The notes beneath the pieces are model-generated. The model worked only from the letters and a program-made list of their open reading frames with translations, was not told the origin of the DNA and ran no database searches. This document shows, piece by piece, positions 34,973-42,796 of a stretch of DNA of 64,000 nt (its first letter is position 1; each line of letters begins with the position of its first letter). A program made the translations under genes and the position numbers. Source of the stretch: Umezawaea tangerina (GTDB lineage Bacteria; Actinomycetota; Actinomycetes; Mycobacteriales; Pseudonocardiaceae); NCBI RefSeq assembly GCF_003002815.1, contig NZ_PVTF01000006.1:186001-250000 (forward strand), written 5' to 3'.

Positions 34973-35878
34973 TCAGGGCACCGTGACGACGATCCGGCCG
35001 CGGACGTGACCGGTCGCGCTGGCCGCCTGCGCTGCTCCCGCCTCGGCGAGCGGGAAGGTCCGCGTGACCGGGAGGGTCATCCGGCCCGCCTCCGCGAGCC
35101 GGGCGCCCTCGCGCAGCGCGGGGACCTTCTCCCGGTGGAAGCCCATGGAGAACCGGACGCCCAGGTCGGCCGCGCCGACGTCGGCGATGGACACCACCCG
35201 CTCCGCGCCGCCGGTCAGCTCGACGAGCTCGGGGAGGACACCGGAGCCCGCGAGGTCGAACGCGAAGTCCACACCGCCCGGAGCCAGGTCCCGCACCCGC
35301 TCGACGAGTCCGGGGCCGTAGGTGACCGGGACGGCCCCGAGCGAGGCGACGTAGTCCTGGTTGGCCGGACCGGCGACCCCGATGACGGTGGCGCCGCGGT
35401 CGACCGCGAACTGGACGGCGACCGTGCCGACACCACCCGCCGCGCCGTTGAGCAGGATGGTGTGACCGCCGCCGACCCCCTCGTCGTCGAGCAGGCGCAG
35501 TGCCGTCTCGAACGGGGTCGGGCAGCCCGCCGCCTCCTCGAACGACACCTTGTCCGGCTTGGCCGTCCACGACGTGAGGACCGCGTGCTCCGCGTAGGTC
35601 TCCTCACCGGACCCGAACACGGCGTCGCCGATCCGCACGTCGACCACGCCCTCGCCGACCTCGTCCACGATCCCCGCGGCGTCGCCGCCGATCCCCGCGG
35701 GCAGCGCCAACGGCCGCAGGTGCTGCATGTGACCCGCCCGGATCCGCCACTCCAGGGCGTTGACGCCCGCGGCGCGCACGGCGACGCGGACCTGCCCCGG
35801 ACCGGCGTGCGGCGCCTCGACGTCGACGAGGTCGAGGACCTCCGGGCCGCCGTACCGGGTGAACCGCACTGCCTTCAT
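34973..35878 (-). CDS. NADP-dependent quinone-oxidoreductase-type medium-chain reductase
   Basis: A 301-residue MDR-superfamily protein without zinc ligands. The GroES-like N-domain has VRFTRYGGPEVL and GVNALEWRIRAGH. The Rossmann domain has the nucleotide motif NGAAGGVGTVAVQFA (about 148-162). It lacks the cysteines of zinc alcohol dehydrogenases and resembles quinone oxidoreductase/crotonyl-type enoyl reductases. It may reduce an alpha,beta-unsaturated carbonyl or quinone. The start is MKAVRFTRY; a long upstream reading is rejected. Convergent with the Lrp gene, with only a 21-bp gap. It might supply reduction to the neighbouring acyl pathway, but there is no direct link. Confidence 0.88.
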   Translation of the reverse strand: MKAVRFTRYGGPEVLDLVDVEAPHAGPGQVRVAVRAAGVNALEWRIRAGHMQHLRPLALPAGIGGDAAGIVDEVGEGVVDVRIGDAVFGSGEETYAEHAVLTSWTAKPDKVSFEEAAGCPTPFETALRLLDDEGVGGGHTILLNGAAGGVGTVAVQFAVDRGATVIGVAGPANQDYVASLGAVPVTYGPGLVERVRDLAPGGVDFAFDLAGSGVLPELVELTGGAERVVSIADVGAADLGVRFSMGFHREKVPALREGARLAEAGRMTLPVTRTFPLAEAGAAQAASATGHVRGRIVVTVP

Positions 35879-36011
35879 GATCTCCCCTTGCGTCGTGTCG
35901 GTGTTCGACCCAAGGTTGGCCGTTCTTCGCCGTTCCGCGAACCTGTCGCCGGCCCCACGCGGGAATCCGACATCCAAGGGGACCCGATGAGGGAAACCGT
36001 CAAAGCGGAGA

Positions 36012-36035
36012 GCCCGCGGCACGGGTGCCGCGGGC
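36012..36035 (-). terminator. Hairpin after P450 operon
   Basis: A perfect 10-bp stem (36012-36021 with 36026-36035) and 4-nt loop lie 7 bp beyond the P450 stop, the end of the minus-strand operon. Confidence 0.75.
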
Positions 36036-36042
36036 CCTGCGC

Positions 36043-37236
36043 TCACCAGGTGACGGGCAGCGCCCGCAGGCCGTAGACGATCTTCTCCGCCGTGTAGGCC
36101 AGCTCCGCCGCGGGCACCGCGGACCGCAGCCCCGGCAGCCGCCGGAACAACGTCTCCAGCGCGATCCGCAGCTCGACCCGCGCCAGCGCCTGGCCGAGGC
36201 ACAGGTGCGTGCCGTGGCCGAACGCCACGTGCCGCTTGGCGTCGCGCGACACGTCCAGGTCGCGGGCGTCCAGGCCGAACAGCTCGGGCTCGCGGTTGGC
36301 CGTGGACAGCATGCAGATCAGGCCTTCACCCGCCCGCACCGGGGTTCCGCCCACCTCGACGTCCTCCGTGGCGACCCTGGCCAGTCCCAGGTGGACCAGC
36401 GTCAGGTAGCGCAGCAGCTCCTCGACCGCCTGCCGCGTGGCGGCCGGGCTCGCCAGCATCCGGGCGACCTGGTCGGGTCGTTCCAGCAGGGTCCGCACGG
36501 CCATCGCGGTCTGGTTGGCCGTCGTCTCGTGCCCGGTGACCAGGAGCATGAACCCCATCGACGCCGTCTCGGCCGGGGTCAGGTCCTCCCGCGCCACCAG
36601 CCTGCTCAGGATGTCGTCACCCGGCTCGGCGCGCTTGCGCTCGGCGAGCCCGGCCAGGTAGGTCATCAGCTCCCGGTGCGCCGCCGACGCCTGCTCCGCC
36701 GTGATCGTGTTGTCCAGCAGGGTGGCGCTCAACGACTGGAAGAGGTCGTGGTCGTCGAACGGCACCCCGAGCAGCAGGCAGATGACCAGCGACGGGATCG
36801 GCTGGGCGAAGTCGGCGACCAGGTCCGCGGGCGCGCCGCGCTCCACCATCCGGTCGATGGTCCGGTCGACGACCCGCTGGATGTCCGGCCCCAGCTCCTC
36901 GACCCGCTTCACCAGGAAGTCCCGGCTGACCATCCGCCGGAGCCGGGCGTGCTCGGGGTCGTCCATCCGGATGAAGCTCGGGTTCGCCGTCGCCAGCTCG
37001 CGCTGCGTCGGCGACAGGAACGGGAACCCCGGCCGCCGGGCGTCCGCGCTGAACCGCTGGTCGGCGAGCACGGCGCGGACCTCGTGGTACCCGGTGACCA
37101 GCCAGCACGACGACCCGTCGGGCAGCACCGCCCTGCCGACCACCCCGCTCTCGGCGGCCCGCTGGTAGGCGGGCGGCGGGTCGAACGGGCACGTGCCGTA
37201 CGCGGCGGGCAGTGCCGTGACCCCTTCGGTGATCAC
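36043..37236 (-). CDS. Cytochrome P450 (CYP105/107-like bacterial type)
   Basis: A 397-residue soluble monooxygenase. The heme-binding segment FGHGTHLCLGQ has Cys346 as axial ligand. The I-helix has LLVTGHETTANQ with the acid-alcohol pair replaced by ET/T, and the K-helix EXXR is visible as EELLR. The length is normal. The GTG start overlaps the stop of the upstream CMD-like gene (GTGA) after GGAGG, so it is the last gene of the acyl operon. A probable role is oxidation of the acyl or polyketide product while bound to the ACP or after release. No ferredoxin or ferredoxin reductase is encoded nearby, so redox partners come from elsewhere. Confidence 0.95.
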   Translation of the reverse strand: MITEGVTALPAAYGTCPFDPPPAYQRAAESGVVGRAVLPDGSSCWLVTGYHEVRAVLADQRFSADARRPGFPFLSPTQRELATANPSFIRMDDPEHARLRRMVSRDFLVKRVEELGPDIQRVVDRTIDRMVERGAPADLVADFAQPIPSLVICLLLGVPFDDHDLFQSLSATLLDNTITAEQASAAHRELMTYLAGLAERKRAEPGDDILSRLVAREDLTPAETASMGFMLLVTGHETTANQTAMAVRTLLERPDQVARMLASPAATRQAVEELLRYLTLVHLGLARVATEDVEVGGTPVRAGEGLICMLSTANREPELFGLDARDLDVSRDAKRHVAFGHGTHLCLGQALARVELRIALETLFRRLPGLRSAVPAAELAYTAEKIVYGLRALPVTW

Positions 37237-37766
37237 GTCGTTCCTCCCACGGGCGTGCGCAGGGCGCGCAACGCCATGCCCGCGGTCGCGCACTGGCCGA
37301 CGACCATCAGCAGCTCGACGACCCGCGGCTCGTCGAGCACGGCGGACAGCCGGTCCCAGACGTCGTCGGACAGGTCGGCGTCCGCGACCAGCTCGTCCAC
37401 CGCCTCCAGCACCGCGCGGTCGGCGGCCGACCACAGGTGGTCGGCGACGGGGCCACCCACCGCGGCGGTCTCGGCGCCGGTCAGCCCGGTCAGCGGGGCG
37501 GCGTGCTCGGCGTGCCGGGCCCACACGTAGGCGGACCCGAGCCGGTGCGAGGTGCGCAGCACCGCCAGCTCCCGCGTCCGCGCGGGCAGCAGCCCGTCGT
37601 GGGTGAGCAGCCGGACCAGCCCGAGCCACGCGTAGGCCAGCGGCGGGTGGTGCGCAAGCGTGCCGAACAGGTTCTCCCGGCCCTCCCCGTCGGCCCGCGA
37701 GCCCTCCAGCACGTCCTGGAGCGGTCGCGGCCACAGGGTTCGCGGCACGGGGGCGAGCCGGGTCAC
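37233..37766 (-). CDS. Carboxymuconolactone decarboxylase/AhpD-like protein
   Basis: A 177-residue all-helical protein. The central ARTRELAVLRTSHRLGSAYVWARHAEHA is the typical PF02627 core. The CxxC of peroxidase-active AhpD is absent, so peroxidase activity is unlikely and a decarboxylase, lyase or tautomerase-like role is possible. The GTG start is embedded in the last codons of the KASIII-like gene (GTGA overlap), and its stop overlaps the P450 start. Its fixed position between a condensing enzyme and a P450 suggests it acts on the intermediate released or carried by the ACP. Confidence 0.85.
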   Translation of the reverse strand: MTRLAPVPRTLWPRPLQDVLEGSRADGEGRENLFGTLAHHPPLAYAWLGLVRLLTHDGLLPARTRELAVLRTSHRLGSAYVWARHAEHAAPLTGLTGAETAAVGGPVADHLWSAADRAVLEAVDELVADADLSDDVWDRLSAVLDEPRVVELLMVVGQCATAGMALRALRTPVGGTT

Positions 37767-38758
37767 CACTCGCACACCACCACTCCGACGCTGGCCCCGC
37801 TGGCGTAGCCGAACAGCCCCACCAGGTCGCCCTTGCGCAGCCTGCCGCTCTCCAGCGCGAGGGCGAGCTGGAGCGGGATGGTGTTCGTGGCGACGTTGCC
37901 GTGGTCGGCGAACGTGGGCAGCACCTGCTCCGCCGTCACGCCCGCCCACTCGCAGGCGAGCCGGGTGAACGCCACCGACGGCTGGTGCACGCAGGCGAGG
38001 TCGAGGTCACCGGGCTTGACGCCGATCTCGACCATGGCGCCCCGGATCCGCTCCGCCATGCCGTCGAACGACGCCACGAGCTTGGCGGAGTCGATCCGCA
38101 GGTGCCCCAGGGTGCGGTGGTTCGCGTACGGGTTGGGCAGCGTCGCGGCCTCCCAGCCCCACGAGTTCGCGAAGAACCGCGACCCCAGGATCCCCGGCCG
38201 GTCGCGGGCCTCCACCAGGACGGCGGAGCCCATGTCGCCGGTGCTCAGGCTCGGCAACGCGGTCAGGACGTCCTTCGGGTCCTCCAGCGCGCGGCGGGTC
38301 TCCCGCGTGCTGACCTCGGCCGACACGACGAGCACCCGGCGGTACCGACCGGCCCGGATGAAGGCGTCGGCGACCTCGATCCCGTTGAGCACGCCGTTGC
38401 AGGCGTTCTTCAGGTCGAACACCGGCGCGCGGACGCCGAGCTTGTCGGCGACGACGTGCGCGGTGGCGGGCTCCTCCATGTCGGCGAGGATCCCGCTGTA
38501 GATCAGCAGGTCCACGTCCAGCGGGTCGGTCCCGTGCTGGTCGAGCAGCGTCCGCGCCGCGCGGGCGGCGAGGTCCGACGGCTGGTCCTCCGCCGCGGCC
38601 ACGGTGCGTTCGAGGAGGCCGTACATGTGGTGCAGGACGCCGCGGGACAGGGCGACGTCGGGGTTGTCCGCGCGGAACCGGTCCTCGGCCTCGGCGACGG
38701 ACTGGCGTCCGGCGGGAACGTGGACGGCGGCGTGCGCGATGGCGCTGTGCACGGTCAC
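37763..38758 (-). CDS. KASIII-like condensing or acyl-transfer enzyme
   Basis: A 331-residue thiolase-fold protein. Cys120 (DLKNACNGVL), His258 (CVHQPSVAF) and Asn288 (DHGNVATNT) occupy the FabH triad positions. The Asn-containing motif is complete, but the usual HQAN is HQPS and the cap region is divergent. This is typical of KASIII homologues in secondary metabolism that condense or transfer unusual acyl groups. The GTG start overlaps the stop of the ketosynthase and the end overlaps the next gene, so it is co-translated with its neighbours. The donor may be the ACP encoded two genes upstream. Confidence 0.88.
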   Translation of the reverse strand: MTVHSAIAHAAVHVPAGRQSVAEAEDRFRADNPDVALSRGVLHHMYGLLERTVAAAEDQPSDLAARAARTLLDQHGTDPLDVDLLIYSGILADMEEPATAHVVADKLGVRAPVFDLKNACNGVLNGIEVADAFIRAGRYRRVLVVSAEVSTRETRRALEDPKDVLTALPSLSTGDMGSAVLVEARDRPGILGSRFFANSWGWEAATLPNPYANHRTLGHLRIDSAKLVASFDGMAERIRGAMVEIGVKPGDLDLACVHQPSVAFTRLACEWAGVTAEQVLPTFADHGNVATNTIPLQLALALESGRLRKGDLVGLFGYASGASVGVVVCEW

Positions 38759-39987
38759 GAAGCCCTCCCGGCGGTGAAGACCAGCACGACGTTGTGCCCG
38801 CCGAAGCCGAACGAGTGGCTCGCGGCGACCCGGACCGCCTGGCGGCGTTCCGCTCCGATGACGCAGTCGAGCGGGAAGGCCGTCGACGCCAGGTTCGCGA
38901 TCGGCGGCACGACGCCGTGCCGCAGGGTCAGGGCCGTGAGGGCGGCCTCGATCGCGCCCGCCGCGCCGAGGGTGTGGCCGAGCACGCCCTTCGCGGACGT
39001 CACGCTCGGGCCGTGCGGCAGCACGCGGGCGATGACAGCCGCCTCGACCTCGTCGTTCTTCGGCGTCGAGGTGCCGTGCGCGTTGACGTGGTCGACGTCC
39101 GAGGGGGCGAGGCCCGCGTCGGCCAGCGCCGTGCGCAGCGCCGCCTCCGCTCCCCGGCCGTCGGGGGCGGGCGCGGTCGGGTGGTGGGCGTCCGACGTCT
39201 GGCCCACGCCCACGAGGTCCGCGTACGAGCGCCGCCCGCGCGCCTCGGCGTCCTCGGCTCGCTCCAGGACGAGCACCCCCGACCCCTCGGCGATGACGAA
39301 CCCGTCGCGGTCGGCGGCGAACGGGCGGGACGCGGACGCCGGGTCGTCGCGCCTGCCGGACAGGGCGCCCAGCTGGTGGAACCCGGTGGTGACCACCGGT
39401 GTGACGGCGGCGTCGGTGCCGCCCGCGACGGCGATGTCGCAGGTGCCCGCGAGCAGCAGGTCCCTGGCCACGGCGACGGCGGTCGCGCCGGACGCGCAGG
39501 CCGTCTCGGTGGCCATCGACGGACCGCGCGCGCCGAGGTCCAGCGACACCTCGCCCGCGGCCGTGTTGGAGATCAGCTGCGGCACCAGCAGTGCCGACAC
39601 CCGTTCGGGGCCGGACTGGTGCAGGCGCAGGGTCTGCTCCTCGAGGTGCGCGACCCCGGCGAGCCCGGACCCGATGACCACCGCGACCCGCGTCCCGTCC
39701 CACGTGGCCGGGTCGAGCCCGGCGTCGGCGACGGCTTCGCGGGCGGCCGCGACGGCCAGTCGCGCGAACCGCGGCATCCGCCAGGACTTGCGCCCGATCC
39801 GCGCGGCCGGGTCGGCGGACTCGGGGACGCGGCAGGAGAAGTCGACCGGCATCCCCTTCAGCTGGGTGTCGCGGTGGGCGGTGGCGAGACCGCGCCGGAC
39901 GCCCTCCCAGGTCGTGGCGCCGTCGCCGCCGGCCGGGGTGATCATCCCCAGGCCGGTGACGGCGATCGCGCGCGAGGTCGCCGTCAC
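38755..39987 (-). CDS. Beta-ketoacyl-ACP synthase (FabF/KAS II type)
   Basis: A 410-residue elongating condensing enzyme of standard length. The triad is intact: Cys164 (ETACASGATA), His304 (VNAHGTSTPKND) and His338 (LGHTLGAAGA). The Lys of SAKGVLGH and the C-terminal SHSFGFGGHNVVLVF are also normal. It follows the ACP gene with a GTGA overlap. It elongates malonyl-type units on the ACP; there is no separate chain-length factor next to it, so it is not a classical type II aromatic PKS pair. Confidence 0.94.
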   Translation of the reverse strand: MTATSRAIAVTGLGMITPAGGDGATTWEGVRRGLATAHRDTQLKGMPVDFSCRVPESADPAARIGRKSWRMPRFARLAVAAAREAVADAGLDPATWDGTRVAVVIGSGLAGVAHLEEQTLRLHQSGPERVSALLVPQLISNTAAGEVSLDLGARGPSMATETACASGATAVAVARDLLLAGTCDIAVAGGTDAAVTPVVTTGFHQLGALSGRRDDPASASRPFAADRDGFVIAEGSGVLVLERAEDAEARGRRSYADLVGVGQTSDAHHPTAPAPDGRGAEAALRTALADAGLAPSDVDHVNAHGTSTPKNDEVEAAVIARVLPHGPSVTSAKGVLGHTLGAAGAIEAALTALTLRHGVVPPIANLASTAFPLDCVIGAERRQAVRVAASHSFGFGGHNVVLVFTAGRAS

Positions 39988-40232
39988 TGGACCGGGGCTG
40001 TGGCGCGCTTGGCGGCGAGGGTCGCGGTGAGCTGCGCGACCGTCGTGTCCTTGGTCGCCTCGTGGTCCTCGATCCTCGCCCCGACGTCCTCCTGGAGCGC
40101 GAGGGCGAGCTCGGCCAGTGCCAGGGAGTCGATGTCCAGCTCGTCCATCGTGGACTCGGGGGTGATCTCCCGCTCCGGGACGTTGAACCTGGTGGTCAGC
40201 AGGTCGAGCAGGACGGCATCGGTCGAGGACAT
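39984..40232 (-). CDS. Acyl carrier protein
   Basis: An 82-residue carrier. The phosphopantetheine attachment serine is Ser36 in ELDIDSLALAELA; the helix 2 continuation is normal. The ATG follows AGGAGAAG by 3 to 4 bp, and the stop overlaps the KS start. It is the first gene of the five-gene coupled operon and probably the platform for all its steps. The extended alanine-rich C-terminus (LAAKRATAPVQ) is a small oddity. It is preceded by a long inverted repeat. Confidence 0.93.
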   Translation of the reverse strand: MSSTDAVLLDLLTTRFNVPEREITPESTMDELDIDSLALAELALALQEDVGARIEDHEATKDTTVAQLTATLAAKRATAPVQ

Positions 40233-40265
40233 GGTCTTCTCCTGCGGTTCGGCGGCGTGGCGGAT

Positions 40266-40320
40266 CACCGGCACGCACCGTGACGATCTGGTAGATCAAC
40301 AGTCACGGTGTGTGCCGGTG
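40266..40320. promoter_or_regulatory. Long inverted repeat upstream of the ACP operon
   Basis: Two 19-nt arms (40266-40284 and 40302-40320) pair with a single mismatch around a 17-nt spacer, which itself contains GATCT-GGT-AGATC. It ends 34 bp before the ACP start and precedes the 190-bp gene-free stretch up to FabH. It could be an extended operator or an RNA hairpin in the leader. Confidence 0.65.
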
Positions 40321-40509
40321 GTGCGGGAGATTACCTGTTTGATCTTCGTTCCCCGACCGATGGGCGACCCGCCTCGACCGCACTTCTGCGGACGTTTGCG
40401 CAGTTCACCGGCCATTCCGGCCGAAGTGGGGCAACCGACTACGCACTATCCGCCGGCAACGCGGTCACCATCGGGCGAAATCAGTACCCGGCCAGGTGAC
40501 CCCTCGTCG

Positions 40510-41535
40510 TCAGGCGGACGGCAGGTCGGGCCACACCATGGCGACCGACCCCCAGGTGAACCCGCCGCCGAACGCGGTCAGCAGCACCCGTTCCCCGGCG
40601 TGCACCTCGCCCCGCTCGACGGCGTGGGCGAGCGCGAGCGGGATGGACGCGGCGCCGGTGTTCCCGACCCGTTCGATGTTGCTCACGATCCGGTCGTCCG
40701 GGATGGACAGCCTGGTCCCGACGGCGCTGAGGATGCGGGCGTTGGCCTGGTGGGCGACGACGCGCTGGACGTCCTCGACGGCCCACCCCGCGGTCTTGAG
40801 CACCGCGAGCGACGACTCGGTCATCCGGGTCACGGCGTGCTGGAACACCTCGCGCCCGCTCATCCGGAAGTACCGGTCGACGGGCTCGTACCGACCGGGT
40901 TCGGCCCGGTCGCGCGCCCCGCCCGCGGGCACGGTGATCAGGTCGTGGCCCTCGCCGTCGCTGCCGAGGTCGAACGCCAGCAGGCTGCCGGGCTCACCGG
41001 GCTCGCCCGCGCGCAGCACCACCGCTCCCGCCCCGTCGGCGAACACGACACCCGCGCCGCGGTCGTCCGGGGAGACAAGCGTCGAGTAGACGTCGGCGGC
41101 GACCAGCAGCACCCGCTCGGCCAGCCCTCCCGCGATCATCCCGGCGGCCGTGGCCAGGCCGTAGACGAACCCGCTGCACACCGCGGACACGTCGAACGCC
41201 GCCACCGACCCCAGGCCCAGCCTGGAGGCGAGGACCGGTGCCATCGCGGGCATCGGGTGGTCCGGCGTGGAGGTCGCGACGAGCACCGTGTCCACGAGCG
41301 GCGAGCCCGCCATGGCCAGCGCTCCCCGAGCGGCCTCCAGGGCGAGGTCACCGGTCGACGTGCCCTCGTCGACCCAGTGCCGGGTGCCGATCCCGGTGCG
41401 CCTGCGGACCCACGTGTCGTCGGTCTGCCAGTGCGCGGGCAGCTCGTCGTTGGCGACGACCCTCGGCGGCACCCAGCCCGCGACTCCTTCGAGCACGGGC
41501 ACCCGACGGACCCCGGACAAGCGGCGTTCGATCAA
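40510..41535 (-). CDS. Beta-ketoacyl-ACP synthase III (FabH type)
   Basis: A 341-residue priming enzyme. It carries Cys120 (VSAVCSGFVYG), His262 (VVAHQANARIL) and Asn292 (ERVGNTGAAS), the complete FabH triad with the classical HQAN. It should start chains from an acyl-CoA and malonyl-ACP. The TTG at 41535 follows AGAGG; a slightly later start is possible. It lies 278 bp before the ACP on the same strand, probably with a separate promoter for the ACP operon in the gap. FabH, KS and ACP together supply priming, elongation and carrier functions, while AT, KR, DH and ER are absent. Confidence 0.92.
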   Translation of the reverse strand: MIERRLSGVRRVPVLEGVAGWVPPRVVANDELPAHWQTDDTWVRRRTGIGTRHWVDEGTSTGDLALEAARGALAMAGSPLVDTVLVATSTPDHPMPAMAPVLASRLGLGSVAAFDVSAVCSGFVYGLATAAGMIAGGLAERVLLVAADVYSTLVSPDDRGAGVVFADGAGAVVLRAGEPGEPGSLLAFDLGSDGEGHDLITVPAGGARDRAEPGRYEPVDRYFRMSGREVFQHAVTRMTESSLAVLKTAGWAVEDVQRVVAHQANARILSAVGTRLSIPDDRIVSNIERVGNTGAASIPLALAHAVERGEVHAGERVLLTAFGGGFTWGSVAMVWPDLPSA

Positions 41536-41705
41536 CGCACGGCCTCTTTCTCAAGCCTCCCACCGGAGACGTGGGTAACGGAGAGTACACGAACGGTCAC
41601 CCGACCCCAAGCCCGCCTCCCGGTGGGGCGGCGGTGGAGCGGCCGTCCGGTGAGCACCGGCGGCGCCACGCACCTCGCCCGGATCCGGTAGGACCAGCCG
41701 AGGGG

Positions 41706-42527
41706 TCAGCTCCGCCCCACCAGCCAGTCGAAGACCCGACCGACGCGGTCCAGGACCGACACGTGCCCGTCCTGCGGGCTCAACCACAGCTCACCGTGCG
41801 GGCGGACCGCGTCCGCCATCCACTCGCCGTGCTCGCTGGGCACCATCCGGTCGCGGACGCCGTGCACCAGCAGCGTCGGCACGGCGATCCGCGCGGGGTC
41901 GAAACCCCAGGGCGCCACCAGCGCCAGGTCGTCGTCGACCAGTCCGCCCAGCCCCGCCTCCATCGCGGCTTCGGCGTTCGCACCCAACGAGGCCCACGGG
42001 CCTTCCAGCGCGGCGAAGTCGGCGGGCGTGAACACCTCCGGGTCGAACTCCGCCGACGCCAGGTGCTCCTCCAGCACCGCCCGCCCCGCCATCGCCGCCC
42101 GCAGCTCCGCCTCCCCGCCGGGCGCCATGTGCGCGAACCAGTCGAGCCCGTCGGCCGACACCGGCGCGGGCCCGGACAGGCTCGCCACCGCGGACACCCG
42201 TCCCGGCAGCAGGACCCCGCACGCCAAGGCGTGCGGCCCACCACCGGAGTGCCCGGCCACCGCGAACCGCTCCAGCCCGAGCGCGTCCGCGATCGCCCCC
42301 ACGTCCGCCGCGGCCGCCCCGATGTCCCGCCCCACCAGGGCGGTCGACCCGCCGTACCCCGGCCGGTCGTAGCCCACCAACCGGATCCCCCGCCGGAAAG
42401 CCGCCTCCAGCAACGGATCCAGCAGATCACCGGTCTGCGGCGACCCGTGGAGCCAGAACACCGGCACCCCACCGCCCCCGCCGTCATGCACCCGCACCAC
42501 ACGCCCATCGGGCAGCTCGAGATCCAC
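41706..42527 (-). CDS. Alpha/beta hydrolase
   Basis: A 273-residue hydrolase of the alpha/beta fold. The oxyanion region is VFWLHGSPQTG, the nucleophile elbow is AVAGHSGGGPHAL (Ser about 94), and the acid is in VHGVRDRMVP and the histidine in LSPQDGHVSVL. The substrate is not predictable; the sequence is closest in layout to epoxide-hydrolase/haloperoxidase-like esterases. GTG start at 42527 is the first in frame with an acceptable context. It stands between the acyl operon and the second rhamnosidase, with no overlaps, so no pathway is implied. Confidence 0.87.
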   Translation of the reverse strand: MDLELPDGRVVRVHDGGGGGVPVFWLHGSPQTGDLLDPLLEAAFRRGIRLVGYDRPGYGGSTALVGRDIGAAAADVGAIADALGLERFAVAGHSGGGPHALACGVLLPGRVSAVASLSGPAPVSADGLDWFAHMAPGGEAELRAAMAGRAVLEEHLASAEFDPEVFTPADFAALEGPWASLGANAEAAMEAGLGGLVDDDLALVAPWGFDPARIAVPTLLVHGVRDRMVPSEHGEWMADAVRPHGELWLSPQDGHVSVLDRVGRVFDWLVGRS

Positions 42528-42663
42528 CCGCCGACCCTACGACCAAACCCGCTCCACAGGGCGGCGAGACGACCCCGCCCGACACCCCGACGACGGGCAC
42601 CTGCCCTCCCCGGCTCACCTGGCGCACTCCTGCCACGGGGAGATCCACACCCGACTATGACCC

Positions 42664-42722
42664 TTGTCACAACCCTCGGAGCGCTATACGGTGACCCCGT
42701 CCCGTTCGACTGAAACGTTTCA
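42664..42722 (+). promoter_or_regulatory. Promoter with LacI-type operator for the second GH78 gene
   Basis: Candidate -35 TTGTCA (42664-42669), 17-bp spacer, -10 TACGGT (42687-42692), then the perfect palindrome TGAAACGTTTCA (42711-42722), 18 bp after the -10. It is the same operator as at 9.03 and 9.20 kb. Confidence 0.68.
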
Positions 42723-42796
42723 AAAACACCCTGCTCCACCCGGTCACGTCCCTGCGCGGCCGGTCGGGAACGGTTCCCACGACGGAGGAAACCGCG

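Noticed and set aside
36043-41535. Classical type II aromatic polyketide (minimal PKS) cluster
   Set aside because: There is no KSbeta/chain-length factor, cyclase or aromatase. The two other condensing enzymes are KASIII-type with full triads.
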